Below are positions 25,006-32,909 of a stretch of DNA of 60,992 nt, one piece after another. Each line of letters opens with the position of its first letter. The first letter of the stretch is position 1. Source of the DNA: JAMXLO01 sp036265005 (GTDB taxonomy: Bacteria; Pseudomonadota; Alphaproteobacteria; Acetobacterales; Acetobacteraceae); NCBI GenBank assembly GCA_036265005.1, contig DATAPW010000042.1:1-60992 (forward strand). Reading direction: 5' to 3'. A program made the translations under genes and the position numbers. The notes beneath the pieces were generated by a model, which was not told the origin of the DNA, did no database searches, and saw only the letters and a program-made list of their open reading frames with translations.

Positions 25006-25167
25006 GTGCGCTCGGAACTGGGTCAATGCGATCAGGAGCTCGCTTCGCTGGCGCGGGAGACGCGGCAGGTGGCCGAGACGATTGCGGAACCTGAGATCCG
25101 ACAGCGACTGTTCAAGATCGCCGACGCGTTGCTCGACTTGGCGTGCCCGGTTAAGTCGCAGGACTGA
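25006..25167 (+). CDS. Small helical protein, probably FixK-controlled
   Basis: 53 residues from a GTG with GGAGG at good spacing. The sequence has several heptad-like stretches (CDQELASLARETRQVAETIAE, then IRQRLFKIADALLDL) and two cysteines, Cys8 and one near the end in LACPV. It has no signal peptide or membrane span. I recognise no family. A FixK box 52 bases upstream suggests it is made under low oxygen. It may interact with another protein through a short coiled coil. Too short for certainty, but start signals and frame are good. Confidence 0.6.
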   Translation: MRSELGQCDQELASLARETRQVAETIAEPEIRQRLFKIADALLDLACPVKSQD

Positions 25168-25258
25168 CGGGCCTTCCTGCGCAGCATGGGCCGCGTGAAC
25201 CGTTTGTTATGACATCTGGGTTCAACTAGGGGCGTCCTACCGGAGTCCAAGGGTCCTG

Positions 25259-25594
25259 ATGTCGCACATTCCAGCAATAGTCGCCCAGATCGCACGCACA
25301 GCCCAGGAGGCAGCGGAAACCCACGGAGCATTTCCAGGAACCCAGATGATTTCGATCGACCCGCGTTCCGGCCCGCATCGCATTCCGCTTGCCCAGCGCC
25401 CGTCGCGCGAACTGTGGGCGAAAGCCTCCGAACTCACCGAAATGGCCGAGGCCGCGAGGACCATGCACGCCAGGACGTCGCTGGAAACTCTGGCAGCCCG
25501 ATTCGCGGCGCTGGCGGCGCAGCGAGAGCTCGCGGAGGGCCCCGAGGAGGTGACGCACGACCCGCCGACTGTCCGGCGTCAGGGCGGCCGGTGA
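25259..25594 (+). CDS. Small hypothetical protein downstream of the fix cluster
   Basis: 111 residues. The first part contains GTQMISIDPRSGPHRIPLAQR. The rest is Ala/Glu/Arg-rich helix (TEMAEAARTMHARTSLETLAARFAALAAQRELAEG). There is no signal peptide or membrane segment. It follows the 53-residue gene by 91 bases on the same strand, so it may share its low-oxygen promoter. No family recognised. The amphipathic helices suggest a binding protein rather than an enzyme. Confidence 0.55.
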   Translation: MSHIPAIVAQIARTAQEAAETHGAFPGTQMISIDPRSGPHRIPLAQRPSRELWAKASELTEMAEAARTMHARTSLETLAARFAALAAQRELAEGPEEVTHDPPTVRRQGGR

Positions 25595-26015
25595 TATCCG
25601 ATGCCCCCTCCCAAGCCCTCCCCCGCGTTGCGAGAGAGCGGGCGGCACACCACGCTCCGTGCCCCTCTCCCGCACAAGCGGTGAAGGGTTGGGGAGTGGG
25701 CGCTTACAGCCCGCCTGCCGCTCCCGCCGTATAGATCCGTAGCCGCTGCCGCCTGGAAGGCATTGATCGCGGGCCGCGCGCCGCAGCGTCCGCTCGATCT
25801 CGGCCTGTCCTGCCAGCAACGCATCCCGGGGCGGGCCTTTGACCGCATGGCCGTCGCTAAGATCGGTGATGGCCTGCCGGTTCCAGATTTTGTCGAACAG
25901 CGTTACCGCACGGCGTCGACGGCGCCCTGGCGGCCGACGGACTGGCCGCGACGGCCGAGTGATGCCTTAATGCCCACAAGCGCAGATACGCCAAACAACC
26001 ACCAGGGAGACAGAC
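25595..26015. other. Intergenic with a palindrome, no gene
   Basis: Positions about 25600-25700 form a long imperfect palindrome (CCCTCCCAAGCCCTCCCC pairing with GGGTTGGGGAGTGGG, and GAGCGGG with CCCGC). The remaining 300 bases show no convincing coding frame on either strand. The last part must hold the cysK promoter, and the cysK ribosome site GGGAG is at its end. Confidence 0.45.
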
Positions 26016-27071
26016 ATGGGCCGCAGGTACGCCAACATCCTCGAGACCGTCGGCAACACGCCCGTCGTTCGGATCAACAATCTGGCGCCCGCCGGTGTGA
26101 ACCTGTTCGTCAAGATCGAGGCGTTCAATCCGCTTGGCTCGGTGAAGGACCGCCTGGCGCTTGGCGTGATCGAGGACGCCGAACGCCGCGGCACGCTGAA
26201 GCCTGGCCAGACCGTCATCGAGGCGACCAGCGGCAACACCGGCATCGGCCTCGCCATGGTCTGCGCCGCCAAGGGCTACCCCCTCGTCGTCACCATGGCG
26301 GAAACCTTCAGCGTCGAGCGCCGCAAGCTGATGCGCTTCCTCGGCGCCAAGGTGGTGCTGACGCCGGCAGCCGAGCGCGGCATGTGCATGGTCAACAAGG
26401 CCAACGAACTCGCCGCCAGGCATGGCTGGTTCCTCACCCGGCAATTCGAGAACGAGGCCAATGCCGACATGCACTCGCGCACCACCGCGCGCGAGATCGT
26501 CGAGGACTTCAAGGACACCCAGCTCGACTTTTGGGTCACCGGCTATGGCACCGGCGGCACGCTGAAGGGCGTCGCGCGGGTGCTGGCGAAGGAAATGCCC
26601 AACACCAAAATTGTCGTGTGCGAACCGGCGGATGCCGCGATGCTGACCAGCGGCACCGGGCAGGAGCGCAAGCCGGACGGCTCACCGGCGACGGCGCATC
26701 CCGCGTTCAAGCCGCACCCGATGCAGGGCTGGGCGCCGGACTTCATCCCCAAGCTGCTTGGAGACGTTGTCGATACCGCGGTGATCCACAAGATTCTGCG
26801 GATCGCCGGTCCTGATGCGCTGCGCTACAGCCGCGAGCTGGCGCAGAAGGAGGGCATCTTCGTCGGCATCACCGCCGGCGCAACCCTGGCCGGCGCGCTG
26901 CAGGTCGCCGCCGAAGCGCCGCCGGGTTCCAACATCCTGGCGATGCTGCCCGACACCGGCGAGCGCTACCTCAGCACGCCGCTGTTCGCCGACATTCCCG
27001 CCGACATGACCGAGGAAGAGCAGAAGATCTCGCAGTCAACGCCGGGCGGTCACATGAAGCCCGCGGCATGA
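26016..27071 (+). CDS. cysK: Cysteine synthase (O-acetylserine sulfhydrylase)
   Basis: 351 residues. The PLP lysine is Lys44 in GSVKDRLA. The substrate loop TSGNTG is at 71-76, and GYGTGGTLKGVARVLAKE supplies the phosphate-binding glycines. It ends GSNILAMLPDTGERYLSTPLF, the serine that contacts the PLP ring nitrogen lying in this tail. About 30 residues longer than E. coli CysK, mostly from an insert around RKPDGSPATAHPAFKPHP and a polar C-terminus. It makes cysteine from O-acetylserine and sulfide. A good GGGAG site precedes the ATG. Confidence 0.94.
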   Translation: MGRRYANILETVGNTPVVRINNLAPAGVNLFVKIEAFNPLGSVKDRLALGVIEDAERRGTLKPGQTVIEATSGNTGIGLAMVCAAKGYPLVVTMAETFSVERRKLMRFLGAKVVLTPAAERGMCMVNKANELAARHGWFLTRQFENEANADMHSRTTAREIVEDFKDTQLDFWVTGYGTGGTLKGVARVLAKEMPNTKIVVCEPADAAMLTSGTGQERKPDGSPATAHPAFKPHPMQGWAPDFIPKLLGDVVDTAVIHKILRIAGPDALRYSRELAQKEGIFVGITAGATLAGALQVAAEAPPGSNILAMLPDTGERYLSTPLFADIPADMTEEEQKISQSTPGGHMKPAA

Positions 27072-27093
27072 GGCGCTGAGCGAAGGAGGCGGC

Positions 27094-28125
27094 GTGGTGC
27101 GACTGTCGGTGCTCGACCAGTCAACGGTGGTGACCGGTCGATCGCCGGATACCTCGATCCGCGAGAGCCTGGCGCTGGCAAAACATTGCGAAGCGCTGGG
27201 CTATTCGCGGTACTGGTGCGCGGAACACCATAATTCCGCATCGCAGGCCGGTACCGCGCCGGAGATCCTGATCAGCGCCATCGCCGCCACCACCACGCGC
27301 ATCCGCGTTGGTTCGGCCGGCGTGATGCTGCCGCATTATTCCAGCCTGAAGGTGGCCGAGCAGTTCCGGTTGCTCGAGGCGGTCGCGCCGGGACGCATCG
27401 ACCTGGGGCTGGGACGCGCGCCGGGCTCGGACGGACGCACGGCGTTCGCGCTCAATCCGCTGGCGGAGACCGCGGCCGACCACTTCCCGGCGCAGGTGCG
27501 CGACCTGCTGGCCTGGCTGGCCGGCGAGAAACTGATGGAAGGCCATCCGTTCCGCGACATCATCGCCCAGCCGGGCGGCCCCACGATCCCGGAGGTATGG
27601 GTACTCGGGAGTTCGGATTACGGCCCACAGGTGGCGGCGTATTTCGGCCTGCCGTTCTGCTTCGCGCATTTCATCACCGATGGCCACGGCGTCGAGCAGG
27701 CGATGGCGGTGTATCGCGAGGGTTACCGGCCAAGCGAGCGTCATCCGACGCCGCATGCCGCGCTGTGCGTCTGGGCGATGGCGGCGGAGACCGAGCCGGA
27801 GGCCGCGCGCCTGTTCACCTCGCGCGAGATGTGGCGGCTGGGACGCGACCGCAGCGTGTTCGCCGCCCTGCCCTCGCCCGAGGAAGCCGCGCTGTATCCG
27901 TATTCACCGGCCGAACTGCAGCGCATCGAACGGCTGCGCGCGCGGGCGCTGTACGGCACGCCTGACGTGGTGGGCGGCAAGTTGCGTGCGCTCGCCGCGC
28001 AACATGGCGTGGAGGAGATCGCCATCCTGACCACACTGCACGACCCCGAGGCGCGGCGGCGCTCCTATTCGCTGCTGGCGCAGGAGTTCGCCTTGCAGTC
28101 GCAGACCCCACTGGCCGCGGAATAG
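27094..28125 (+). CDS. LLM-class flavin-dependent oxidoreductase (MsnO8/YhbW-like)
   Basis: 343 residues from a GTG with AAGGAGG four bases upstream. Typical short-luciferase features: LSVLDQSTVVTG, YWCAEHHNSASQAGTAPEILI, RIRVGSAGVMLPHYSSLKVAEQFRLLEA and RIDLGLGRAPGSDG. These place FMN in a TIM barrel. It follows cysK by 22 bases and precedes a YciI protein by 12, so the three are probably co-transcribed. Being next to cysK hints at sulfur metabolism, such as release of sulfur from organic compounds, but no SsuD-specific signature is recognisable. Confidence 0.88.
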   Translation: MVRLSVLDQSTVVTGRSPDTSIRESLALAKHCEALGYSRYWCAEHHNSASQAGTAPEILISAIAATTTRIRVGSAGVMLPHYSSLKVAEQFRLLEAVAPGRIDLGLGRAPGSDGRTAFALNPLAETAADHFPAQVRDLLAWLAGEKLMEGHPFRDIIAQPGGPTIPEVWVLGSSDYGPQVAAYFGLPFCFAHFITDGHGVEQAMAVYREGYRPSERHPTPHAALCVWAMAAETEPEAARLFTSREMWRLGRDRSVFAALPSPEEAALYPYSPAELQRIERLRARALYGTPDVVGGKLRALAAQHGVEEIAILTTLHDPEARRRSYSLLAQEFALQSQTPLAAE

Positions 28126-28137
28126 AGGAGACGGCGG

Positions 28138-28446
28138 ATGCCACAGTTTCTAGTCACGCTGTACGACGGCACCGATGCCGCCGCACCATCGCGCCGGCAG
28201 GCGGCGCGTCCGGCGCATCTCGACGGGCTGCAAGGGAACGTGGCGGCCGGTAGGCTGGTGTTCGGCGGCCCGATCTTCAACGACGCGCAGGCGCCGGTCG
28301 GATCATTCCTGCTGGTCGATTGTGCGGACCGTGCCGAGGTTGACGCGCTGATCGCCAACGATCCCTACACGAAAGCGAATGTCTGGCAGCGCGTCGAGGT
28401 AAAGCCGGTGCGCCTCGTGGTCCAGGACGGGAAGATCACGCCGTAG
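28138..28446 (+). CDS. YciI-like (YCII domain) protein
   Basis: 102 residues with AGAGGAGACGG before the ATG. The ferredoxin-like YCII fold is suggested by FLVTLYDGTDAAAPSRRQAARPAHLDGLQGNVAAGRLVFGGP and SFLLVDCADRAEVDALIANDPYTKANVW; the His in RPAHLDGL is the usual conserved residue. Related proteins are involved in ring cleavage or dehalogenation, often beside flavin enzymes. It ends the cysK-LLM-yciI run and is followed by a palindrome. Confidence 0.88.
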   Translation: MPQFLVTLYDGTDAAAPSRRQAARPAHLDGLQGNVAAGRLVFGGPIFNDAQAPVGSFLLVDCADRAEVDALIANDPYTKANVWQRVEVKPVRLVVQDGKITP

Positions 28447-28449
28447 CGG

Positions 28450-28570
28450 TTGTCGTTGCGGGCGGCCGTTATTCCGAGCGGTGCAGTGGCGCGGCATTCT
28501 CCATCCAGTTGTGCGCGCACAAACCTGACGAGGAATGCCGCTTCGCAGCGCTGCCCTGCCCGCAATGACG
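28450..28570. repeat. Degenerate GTCATTGCGAGG-type palindrome
   Basis: Left end TGTCGTTGCGGGC and right end GCCCGCAATGACGA pair. The inner GAGGAATGCCGCTTCGCAGCG matches the same family as 18182-18280 but the arms have drifted. It lies between convergent genes and may terminate both. Confidence 0.6.
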
Positions 28571-28578
28571 ATGAGGAT

Positions 28579-28848
28579 CTACGGCCGCCACACGTTGCGG
28601 TTGCCGGGACCCCGTCCGGCGCGCCAGATCTGGTAGCGATATGCCAGCCAGGCGATCAGTCCGGCGCCGATTACCACCGGTATCAGGATCAGCGCGAACC
28701 ACAGCGCCAGGGCGGCCAGTGCCAGCCCACCGGCCAGCAGGGCGATGATCGCCGCCCAGCGAAACACCCGGACGGCAATCGGTGGCTGCGTGGGGCGGAA
28801 GGTCCCATCGGGCAGCATGTCGAGTTCGGGCGGTATACGATCGCTCAT
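28579..28848 (-). CDS. Small membrane protein with two transmembrane segments
   Basis: 89 residues from the ATG at 28848 (MSDRIPPELDMLPDGTFRPTQP). After a polar proline-rich N-terminus come two adjacent hydrophobic stretches (about 28-45 and 48-69: AAIIALLAGGLALAALALWF, LILIPVVIGAGLIAWLAYRY), then a basic tail ending in WRP. It resembles the short proteins of Acetobacteraceae that sit in the inner membrane with no known role. The start lies 72 bases from a divergent flavin monooxygenase. Confidence 0.72.
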   Translation of the reverse strand: MSDRIPPELDMLPDGTFRPTQPPIAVRVFRWAAIIALLAGGLALAALALWFALILIPVVIGAGLIAWLAYRYQIWRAGRGPGNRNVWRP

Positions 28849-28919
28849 GATGCGGCCAGATTTGGCGCGTTCAGCCGGCGGGTTCAAGGTGGCGGCAGAA
28901 ACCCTGGGAGACCCGCCGC

Positions 28920-29888
28920 ATGAAGATCGGACTGTTCATCAACACCCAGTTCCAGCCGGGCGACCCGGTCGGGTCGCACCTCGCGGACCTCGTGACGGAG
29001 ACGCGCACGGCGCGCGACGCCGGCTTCGCTTCGCTGTGGTTCCCGCACCATTACCTTACCGGCCCGCTGCAGATGCTACAGATCGTACCGATGATGGCGT
29101 ATCTCGCACAGCACGCGGACGGCATGCAGATCGGGCCGAACATCCTGATCCTGCCGCTGCTCAATCCGGTACACGTGGCGGAAGAGTCGGCGACGCTCGA
29201 CGTGCTGACCGGCGGCAACTACGTGCTGGGCGTTGGGCTGGGCTATCGCGAAGGCGAATTCACCGCGTTCAACATGACGCTGAAGGAACGCGTGCCGCGG
29301 CTGGAGGAAAGCATTGCGCTGATGCGCCGCCTGTGGACCGAGGACAAGGTGACGCACAAGGGGCGGTTCTACCAGGTGAACGACCACATGATCGGGCTGA
29401 AGCCGGTGCGCGCCGGCGGGCCGCCGATCTGGATGGCGGGATCCGCGGACGCCGCCATCCGCCGCGCGGCGCGCATCGCCGATGCCTGGATGATCGTTCC
29501 CAGTACGCCGCTCGACGAACTGGTGGCGCAGATGCGGGTGTACCGCGAGGCGCTGGGCGCCCGCGTTCCCGACTGCTTCCCGATCGTGCGCGAGTGTTAT
29601 GTCGGCGCAAACCACCATACGGCGATGGAGGAATGCCGCGCCGCGCTGCAATACAAATACGACGCCTATGCATCATGGGGCCTGTCGTCGCGCAGGCAGC
29701 CGCGTTTCGAGGAGCTTGCCCGCGACCGGTTCATCATCGGCGACGCGGTGTTCGTCAAGGAGGAGATCGTGCGCTACCGAGAAGCGCTCGGCGTGGACCA
29801 CTTCATGATGCGCTGCCATTGGCCTGGCCTCGAATTCGACAAGGCGCTGGGCAGCATCAGGCGGTTGGGGCAGATGTTCGGGGGCTGA
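28920..29888 (+). CDS. LLM-class flavin-dependent oxidoreductase
   Basis: 322 residues. Luciferase-like motifs: MKIGLFINTQFQPGD, FASLWFPHHYLTGPLQMLQ, MQIGPNILILPLLNPVHVAEESATLDVLTGGNYVLGVGLGYREGEF, and PPIWMAGSADAAIRRAARIADAWMI. It belongs to the group with F420- or FMN-type barrels of about 320 residues. Stand-alone by position, divergent from the small membrane protein and followed by a palindrome. The oxidised substrate cannot be read from the sequence. Confidence 0.88.
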   Translation: MKIGLFINTQFQPGDPVGSHLADLVTETRTARDAGFASLWFPHHYLTGPLQMLQIVPMMAYLAQHADGMQIGPNILILPLLNPVHVAEESATLDVLTGGNYVLGVGLGYREGEFTAFNMTLKERVPRLEESIALMRRLWTEDKVTHKGRFYQVNDHMIGLKPVRAGGPPIWMAGSADAAIRRAARIADAWMIVPSTPLDELVAQMRVYREALGARVPDCFPIVRECYVGANHHTAMEECRAALQYKYDAYASWGLSSRRQPRFEELARDRFIIGDAVFVKEEIVRYREALGVDHFMMRCHWPGLEFDKALGSIRRLGQMFGG

Positions 29889-29904
29889 ACGCCGCAGCAC
29901 ACGC

Positions 29905-29995
29905 GATGGGTATCGCTGCGCTCCACCCATCCTACGCCACTACGCGACCACGGTGCGGTTCGTGGGATGGGTTGAGCGTCACAACACCCATCATC
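29905..29995. repeat. GATGGGTATCGCTGCGCTCC-type palindrome
   Basis: Left GATGGGTATCGCTGCGCTCC followed by ACCCATCCTACG pairs imperfectly with GTGGGATGGGTTGAGCG and ACACCCATC on the right. This is a widespread intergenic repeat type in proteobacteria. It lies between convergent genes. Confidence 0.6.
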
Positions 29996-30018
29996 GATCC
30001 GACGATATTCCAGTCAGC

Positions 30019-30270
30019 CTAGTATCGATCACCGGGGTAATACGATAGAGACGTGCGGGGCGGCGGCGGACAGGCTTTCGGCTCGTCCGGCGTACCGCAG
30101 TTCTCGCCGCCGTAGTAGCCCGATGGGCTGCCATAATAGCCGTCACCGTAGCCATACCCCGACGCATAGCGGGCGGGATATGGCCCAGCATTGTCATAGG
30201 CGTAGCCACCGCCATAGGTATCGGCGCAACCCACTGCCAGCAATGGCAACACTATGGCAAAATATCTCAT
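30019..30270 (-). CDS. Small Gly/Tyr-rich lipoprotein
   Basis: 83 residues from the ATG at 30270, preceded by GGGAGAATCCG. The signal ends LLAVGCA, giving Cys15 as the lipid site. The mature part is dominated by Gly, Tyr and Ser (YASGYGYGDGYYGSPSGYYGG), with two further cysteines (ENCGTPDEPKAC) that could form a disulfide, then a Pro-rich tail. Such proteins are usually outer-membrane-linked and low in fold. Divergent from a secreted Arg/Asp-rich protein, about 190 bases between the starts. Confidence 0.75.
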   Translation of the reverse strand: MRYFAIVLPLLAVGCADTYGGGYAYDNAGPYPARYASGYGYGDGYYGSPSGYYGGENCGTPDEPKACPPPPRTSLSYYPGDRY

Positions 30271-30462
30271 CGGATTCTCCCGCAACGTCGATCCGTCGCC
30301 CCACAACGCCGCTGGATGAAGTTCTGCGATCACCTCTCGCAAATGTTCCTGATCCTCGTCCCGCTGCCGGCCCGTCATTGGGGCTGGGAAATTCGCGGCG
30401 TTGAACCACCTGCTGCGGTTCGGCGTTTGGGCGATATCGCAATGTCGAAAAGGGATCACGCC

Positions 30463-30786
30463 ATGCGAACCGCCACGATGGCCGCTTATTGCCTCTTGAC
30501 GACCGCTCCGCTCGTATCGCCGGGAACGCCCGCCCGCGCCGACAACAATGATTTCATGGGTCAGGCTCAGCGGTTCTTCACCAACAAGGGCGACGACCGC
30601 GACGCCTATGATCGGGGCCGCGTCGACGAGATGCGCCATCAACAGGCTGAACAGGACAGATATCGCTACCGTCGGGATCGCGACCTCGATCGTGGCGACC
30701 TGAATCGTGGTGACCTGAATCGTGGTGACTGGGATCGTGAGTCTCGTGCCAGCGAGCGGGACTACCGCTTCAGCAACGATCGTTAG
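30463..30786 (+). CDS. Secreted Arg/Asp-rich small protein with RGD-type tandem repeats
   Basis: 107 residues from the ATG at 30463 (AAAAGGGA upstream); an ATG 21 bases earlier lacks a ribosome site. A signal peptide (1-27, cut near ARA-D) precedes a highly charged mature protein. Its second half has three 15-base units coding DRGDL, NRGDL and NRGDW at 30688-30732, then arginine-rich sequence ending YRFSNDR. Almost no hydrophobic core, so it is likely disordered or nucleic-acid or metal binding in the periplasm. No family recognised. Confidence 0.7.
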   Translation: MRTATMAAYCLLTTAPLVSPGTPARADNNDFMGQAQRFFTNKGDDRDAYDRGRVDEMRHQQAEQDRYRYRRDRDLDRGDLNRGDLNRGDWDRESRASERDYRFSNDR

Positions 30787-30849
30787 AGGAAGCGGCGAAG
30801 GCATCGGTGGCCGGACCACGCCCGGCCACCACACTCTCTGGGGCGTCGA

Positions 30850-31782
30850 TTACCCGTCGCGCTCCAGCACTTCCTTCACACGCCCGGGATCGACCGCCAG
30901 TGGGTCGATCGCCGCCCGCTCTTCCTGCAGCTTCATCCCCACGCGGCTGTCGCGTTCGCCCCAGCCGCGATTCAGCGCCTCGTTCAGTTCCGCCAGCGCC
31001 AGGTGCGACATGCGCATTGGCACCCCGACCTCGCGGCCCAGCTGGCAGGCCAGCGACACATCCTTAAACAGCAGCCGCAGCGCGAAGTCCGGCGGATCGT
31101 AGCGGCCGGTGAGGAACTTGTCGCCCATACGATCGAACATACGCGCTCGCCCGCCGGCACCCTGGCGGATCGCCGTCCACAGCGCCAGCGGCTCGATCCC
31201 CGCCTTCACCCCCATGGTGAACGCCTCGGCCAGCGCGACATTCACCGCTGCACCCGACAGGTTATGCACCAGCTTGGCGACCGAGCCGGCGCCGATCGGA
31301 CCGATATAGCGCGCCTGGTCGCCCATCGCGTCGAGCACCGCCTTGTGCTTGTGGAACAGCTCCTGGTCGCCGCCGACCCAGATCGCCAGCCGCCCCGAAT
31401 TTGCCCCGCGCGGGCCGCCGCTGACCGGCGCATCCAGCAGCGCGATGCCCTGCTCGGCCAGCTTCGCGTGCATTTCGCGCACCAGGCTGACCGAATTGGT
31501 GGACAGGTCGAACCACACCGAGCCTTTGTGGAAGCCGTGCACCATGCCGTTCTCGCCGAAGCACACTGCTTCGACATCCGGCGGCGCCGGCAGCGAGGTG
31601 AACACCACATCGCACGCTTCGGCCACCGCGCGCGGGCTGTCGGCCCAATCGGCGCCTGCCGCGAGATGATGCGATGCGGACTGCCGCCGCAGGTCGTGCA
31701 CCACCAGCTTGTGTCCGGCCTTCTGCAGATTGCTCGCCATGCCGGCGCCCATCATGCCGAGGCCGATAAATCCGATTGGCAT
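30850..31782 (-). CDS. 3-hydroxyisobutyrate dehydrogenase-family NAD(P)-dependent oxidoreductase
   Basis: 310 residues from the ATG at 31782, with GGAGGGACAC upstream. The Rossmann start GFIGLGMMGAGMASNLQKAG binds NAD(P). APVSGGPRGANSGRLAIWVGG is the substrate-site signature of beta-hydroxyacid dehydrogenases, and the catalytic lysine is in GSVAKLVHN. It oxidises a beta-hydroxyacid or reduces the matching semialdehyde (HIBADH or tartronate semialdehyde type). Divergent from an LLM gene 106 bases away, which may share its promoter region. Confidence 0.9.
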   Translation of the reverse strand: MPIGFIGLGMMGAGMASNLQKAGHKLVVHDLRRQSASHHLAAGADWADSPRAVAEACDVVFTSLPAPPDVEAVCFGENGMVHGFHKGSVWFDLSTNSVSLVREMHAKLAEQGIALLDAPVSGGPRGANSGRLAIWVGGDQELFHKHKAVLDAMGDQARYIGPIGAGSVAKLVHNLSGAAVNVALAEAFTMGVKAGIEPLALWTAIRQGAGGRARMFDRMGDKFLTGRYDPPDFALRLLFKDVSLACQLGREVGVPMRMSHLALAELNEALNRGWGERDSRVGMKLQEERAAIDPLAVDPGRVKEVLERDG

Positions 31783-31887
31783 TTTGTGTCCCTCCCGTTG
31801 GATTGCCTGGCGCAAGTCTGGTCCGCCATCCGGATGTTCTCAAGCGTGGCCGCCGCCGTATGATGTGCGCAACATCAGGAGGCGACG

Positions 31888-32784
31888 ATGCAACTCGGCA
31901 CATTGATCCCGCAGAACGACATCGGCGGCACGCCGGCCGCCCTGCGCGAATTCGCGCAGACCGCGGAAGGACTGGGCTACGATTTTCTCGAAGCCGCCGA
32001 CCATGTGCTGGGCGTGAACGTTGCCAGCCGACCGGACTGGCAGAAGGACCGCAACACCTCGGCTGACTGGTTCCACGATCCGTTCGTCATGTTCGGCTTC
32101 CTCGCCGGTGTGACGAAACTCGGCTTCTCCACCGGCGTACTGATCCTCGCGCAGCGCCAGGCGGTGCTGGTCGCCAAGCAGGCTGCCAGCCTCGACGTGC
32201 TGTGCGATGGCCGCTTCCGCCTCGGCGTCGGCGTGGGCTGGAACGAGGTGGAGTTCGTCGGCCTGAACGAGAATTTTCGCAATCGCGGCCGCCGCTCGGA
32301 AGAGCAGGTGCAGGTGATGCAGAAGCTGTGGGCCGACCCGCACGTCGAGTTCATCGGCAAGTGGCACCGCATCGAGGATGCCGGGATCAATCCGCGCCCG
32401 CCGTCAGGGCGCGTGCCGGTGTGGTTCGGCGGCCACCACGAGTTGACGCTGCAGCGCATCGCGCAATACGGCGACGGCTGGATGATGCTGGCCTACCCGA
32501 TGGGCCAGCAGGCGGTGGCGGAATTCGACCGGCTTCGCCGTATGGTGGAAGCGGCAGGCCGCGATCCGCACGGCATCGGGTTGGAGGTGTGGGTGTCCAC
32601 CGGCGCCGGCGGTCCGCAGCAATGGCGCGAGGAGTTCCGGTTCTGGCAGCGTGCCGGCGTCACGCATGTGACCGTCGCCAGCACGCACGGTCGCGGGGTC
32701 CACGCACGCATCGCCGGCCGCACGATGCAGGACCACATAGCGGCGATCACCCAGTACCGCGAGGCGGTGGCCGACCTGCTGTAG
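31888..32784 (+). CDS. LLM-class F420/FMN-dependent oxidoreductase (TIGR-type short form)
   Basis: 298 residues with AGGAGGCGACG before the ATG. The barrel is indicated by MQLGTLIPQNDIGGTPAALREFAQTAEGLGYDFLEAADHVLGV, FSTGVLILAQRQAVLVAKQAASLDVLCDGRFRLGVGVGWNEVEF, VPVWFGGHHELTLQRIAQYGDGWM. This is the group of about 300-residue F420-dependent LLM enzymes. If F420 is not made by this organism, FMN is the alternative. Divergent from a hydroxyacid dehydrogenase. Confidence 0.87.
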   Translation: MQLGTLIPQNDIGGTPAALREFAQTAEGLGYDFLEAADHVLGVNVASRPDWQKDRNTSADWFHDPFVMFGFLAGVTKLGFSTGVLILAQRQAVLVAKQAASLDVLCDGRFRLGVGVGWNEVEFVGLNENFRNRGRRSEEQVQVMQKLWADPHVEFIGKWHRIEDAGINPRPPSGRVPVWFGGHHELTLQRIAQYGDGWMMLAYPMGQQAVAEFDRLRRMVEAAGRDPHGIGLEVWVSTGAGGPQQWREEFRFWQRAGVTHVTVASTHGRGVHARIAGRTMQDHIAAITQYREAVADLL

Positions 32785-32816
32785 CGGCGGCGCGCCGCGT
32801 CACCCCTGCCCCGCAC

Positions 32817-32895
32817 CGTCACCCTCGCCTCCCACCGCACCCTCGCGAAGGCGAGGGTCCAGGCCATCGGCTGGCCTGCGCGAGGATGACGGGAG
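32817..32895. repeat. GTCACCCTCGCGAAGG-type palindrome
   Basis: ACCCTCGCGAAGGCGAGGGT is itself a hairpin, and GTCACCCTCGC at the left pairs with GCGAGGATGAC at the right; CAGGCC and GGCCTG pair in between. Same family as 12955-13035. It lies between convergent genes. Confidence 0.65.
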
Positions 32896-32909
32896 GGGGC
32901 GACGACGGA

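Noticed and set aside
30019..30834. 271-codon reverse frame ending in the Gly/Tyr-rich lipoprotein
   Set aside because: Only the last 83 codons, with their own signal peptide and ribosome site, look real; the rest is antisense to the Arg/Asp-rich gene.
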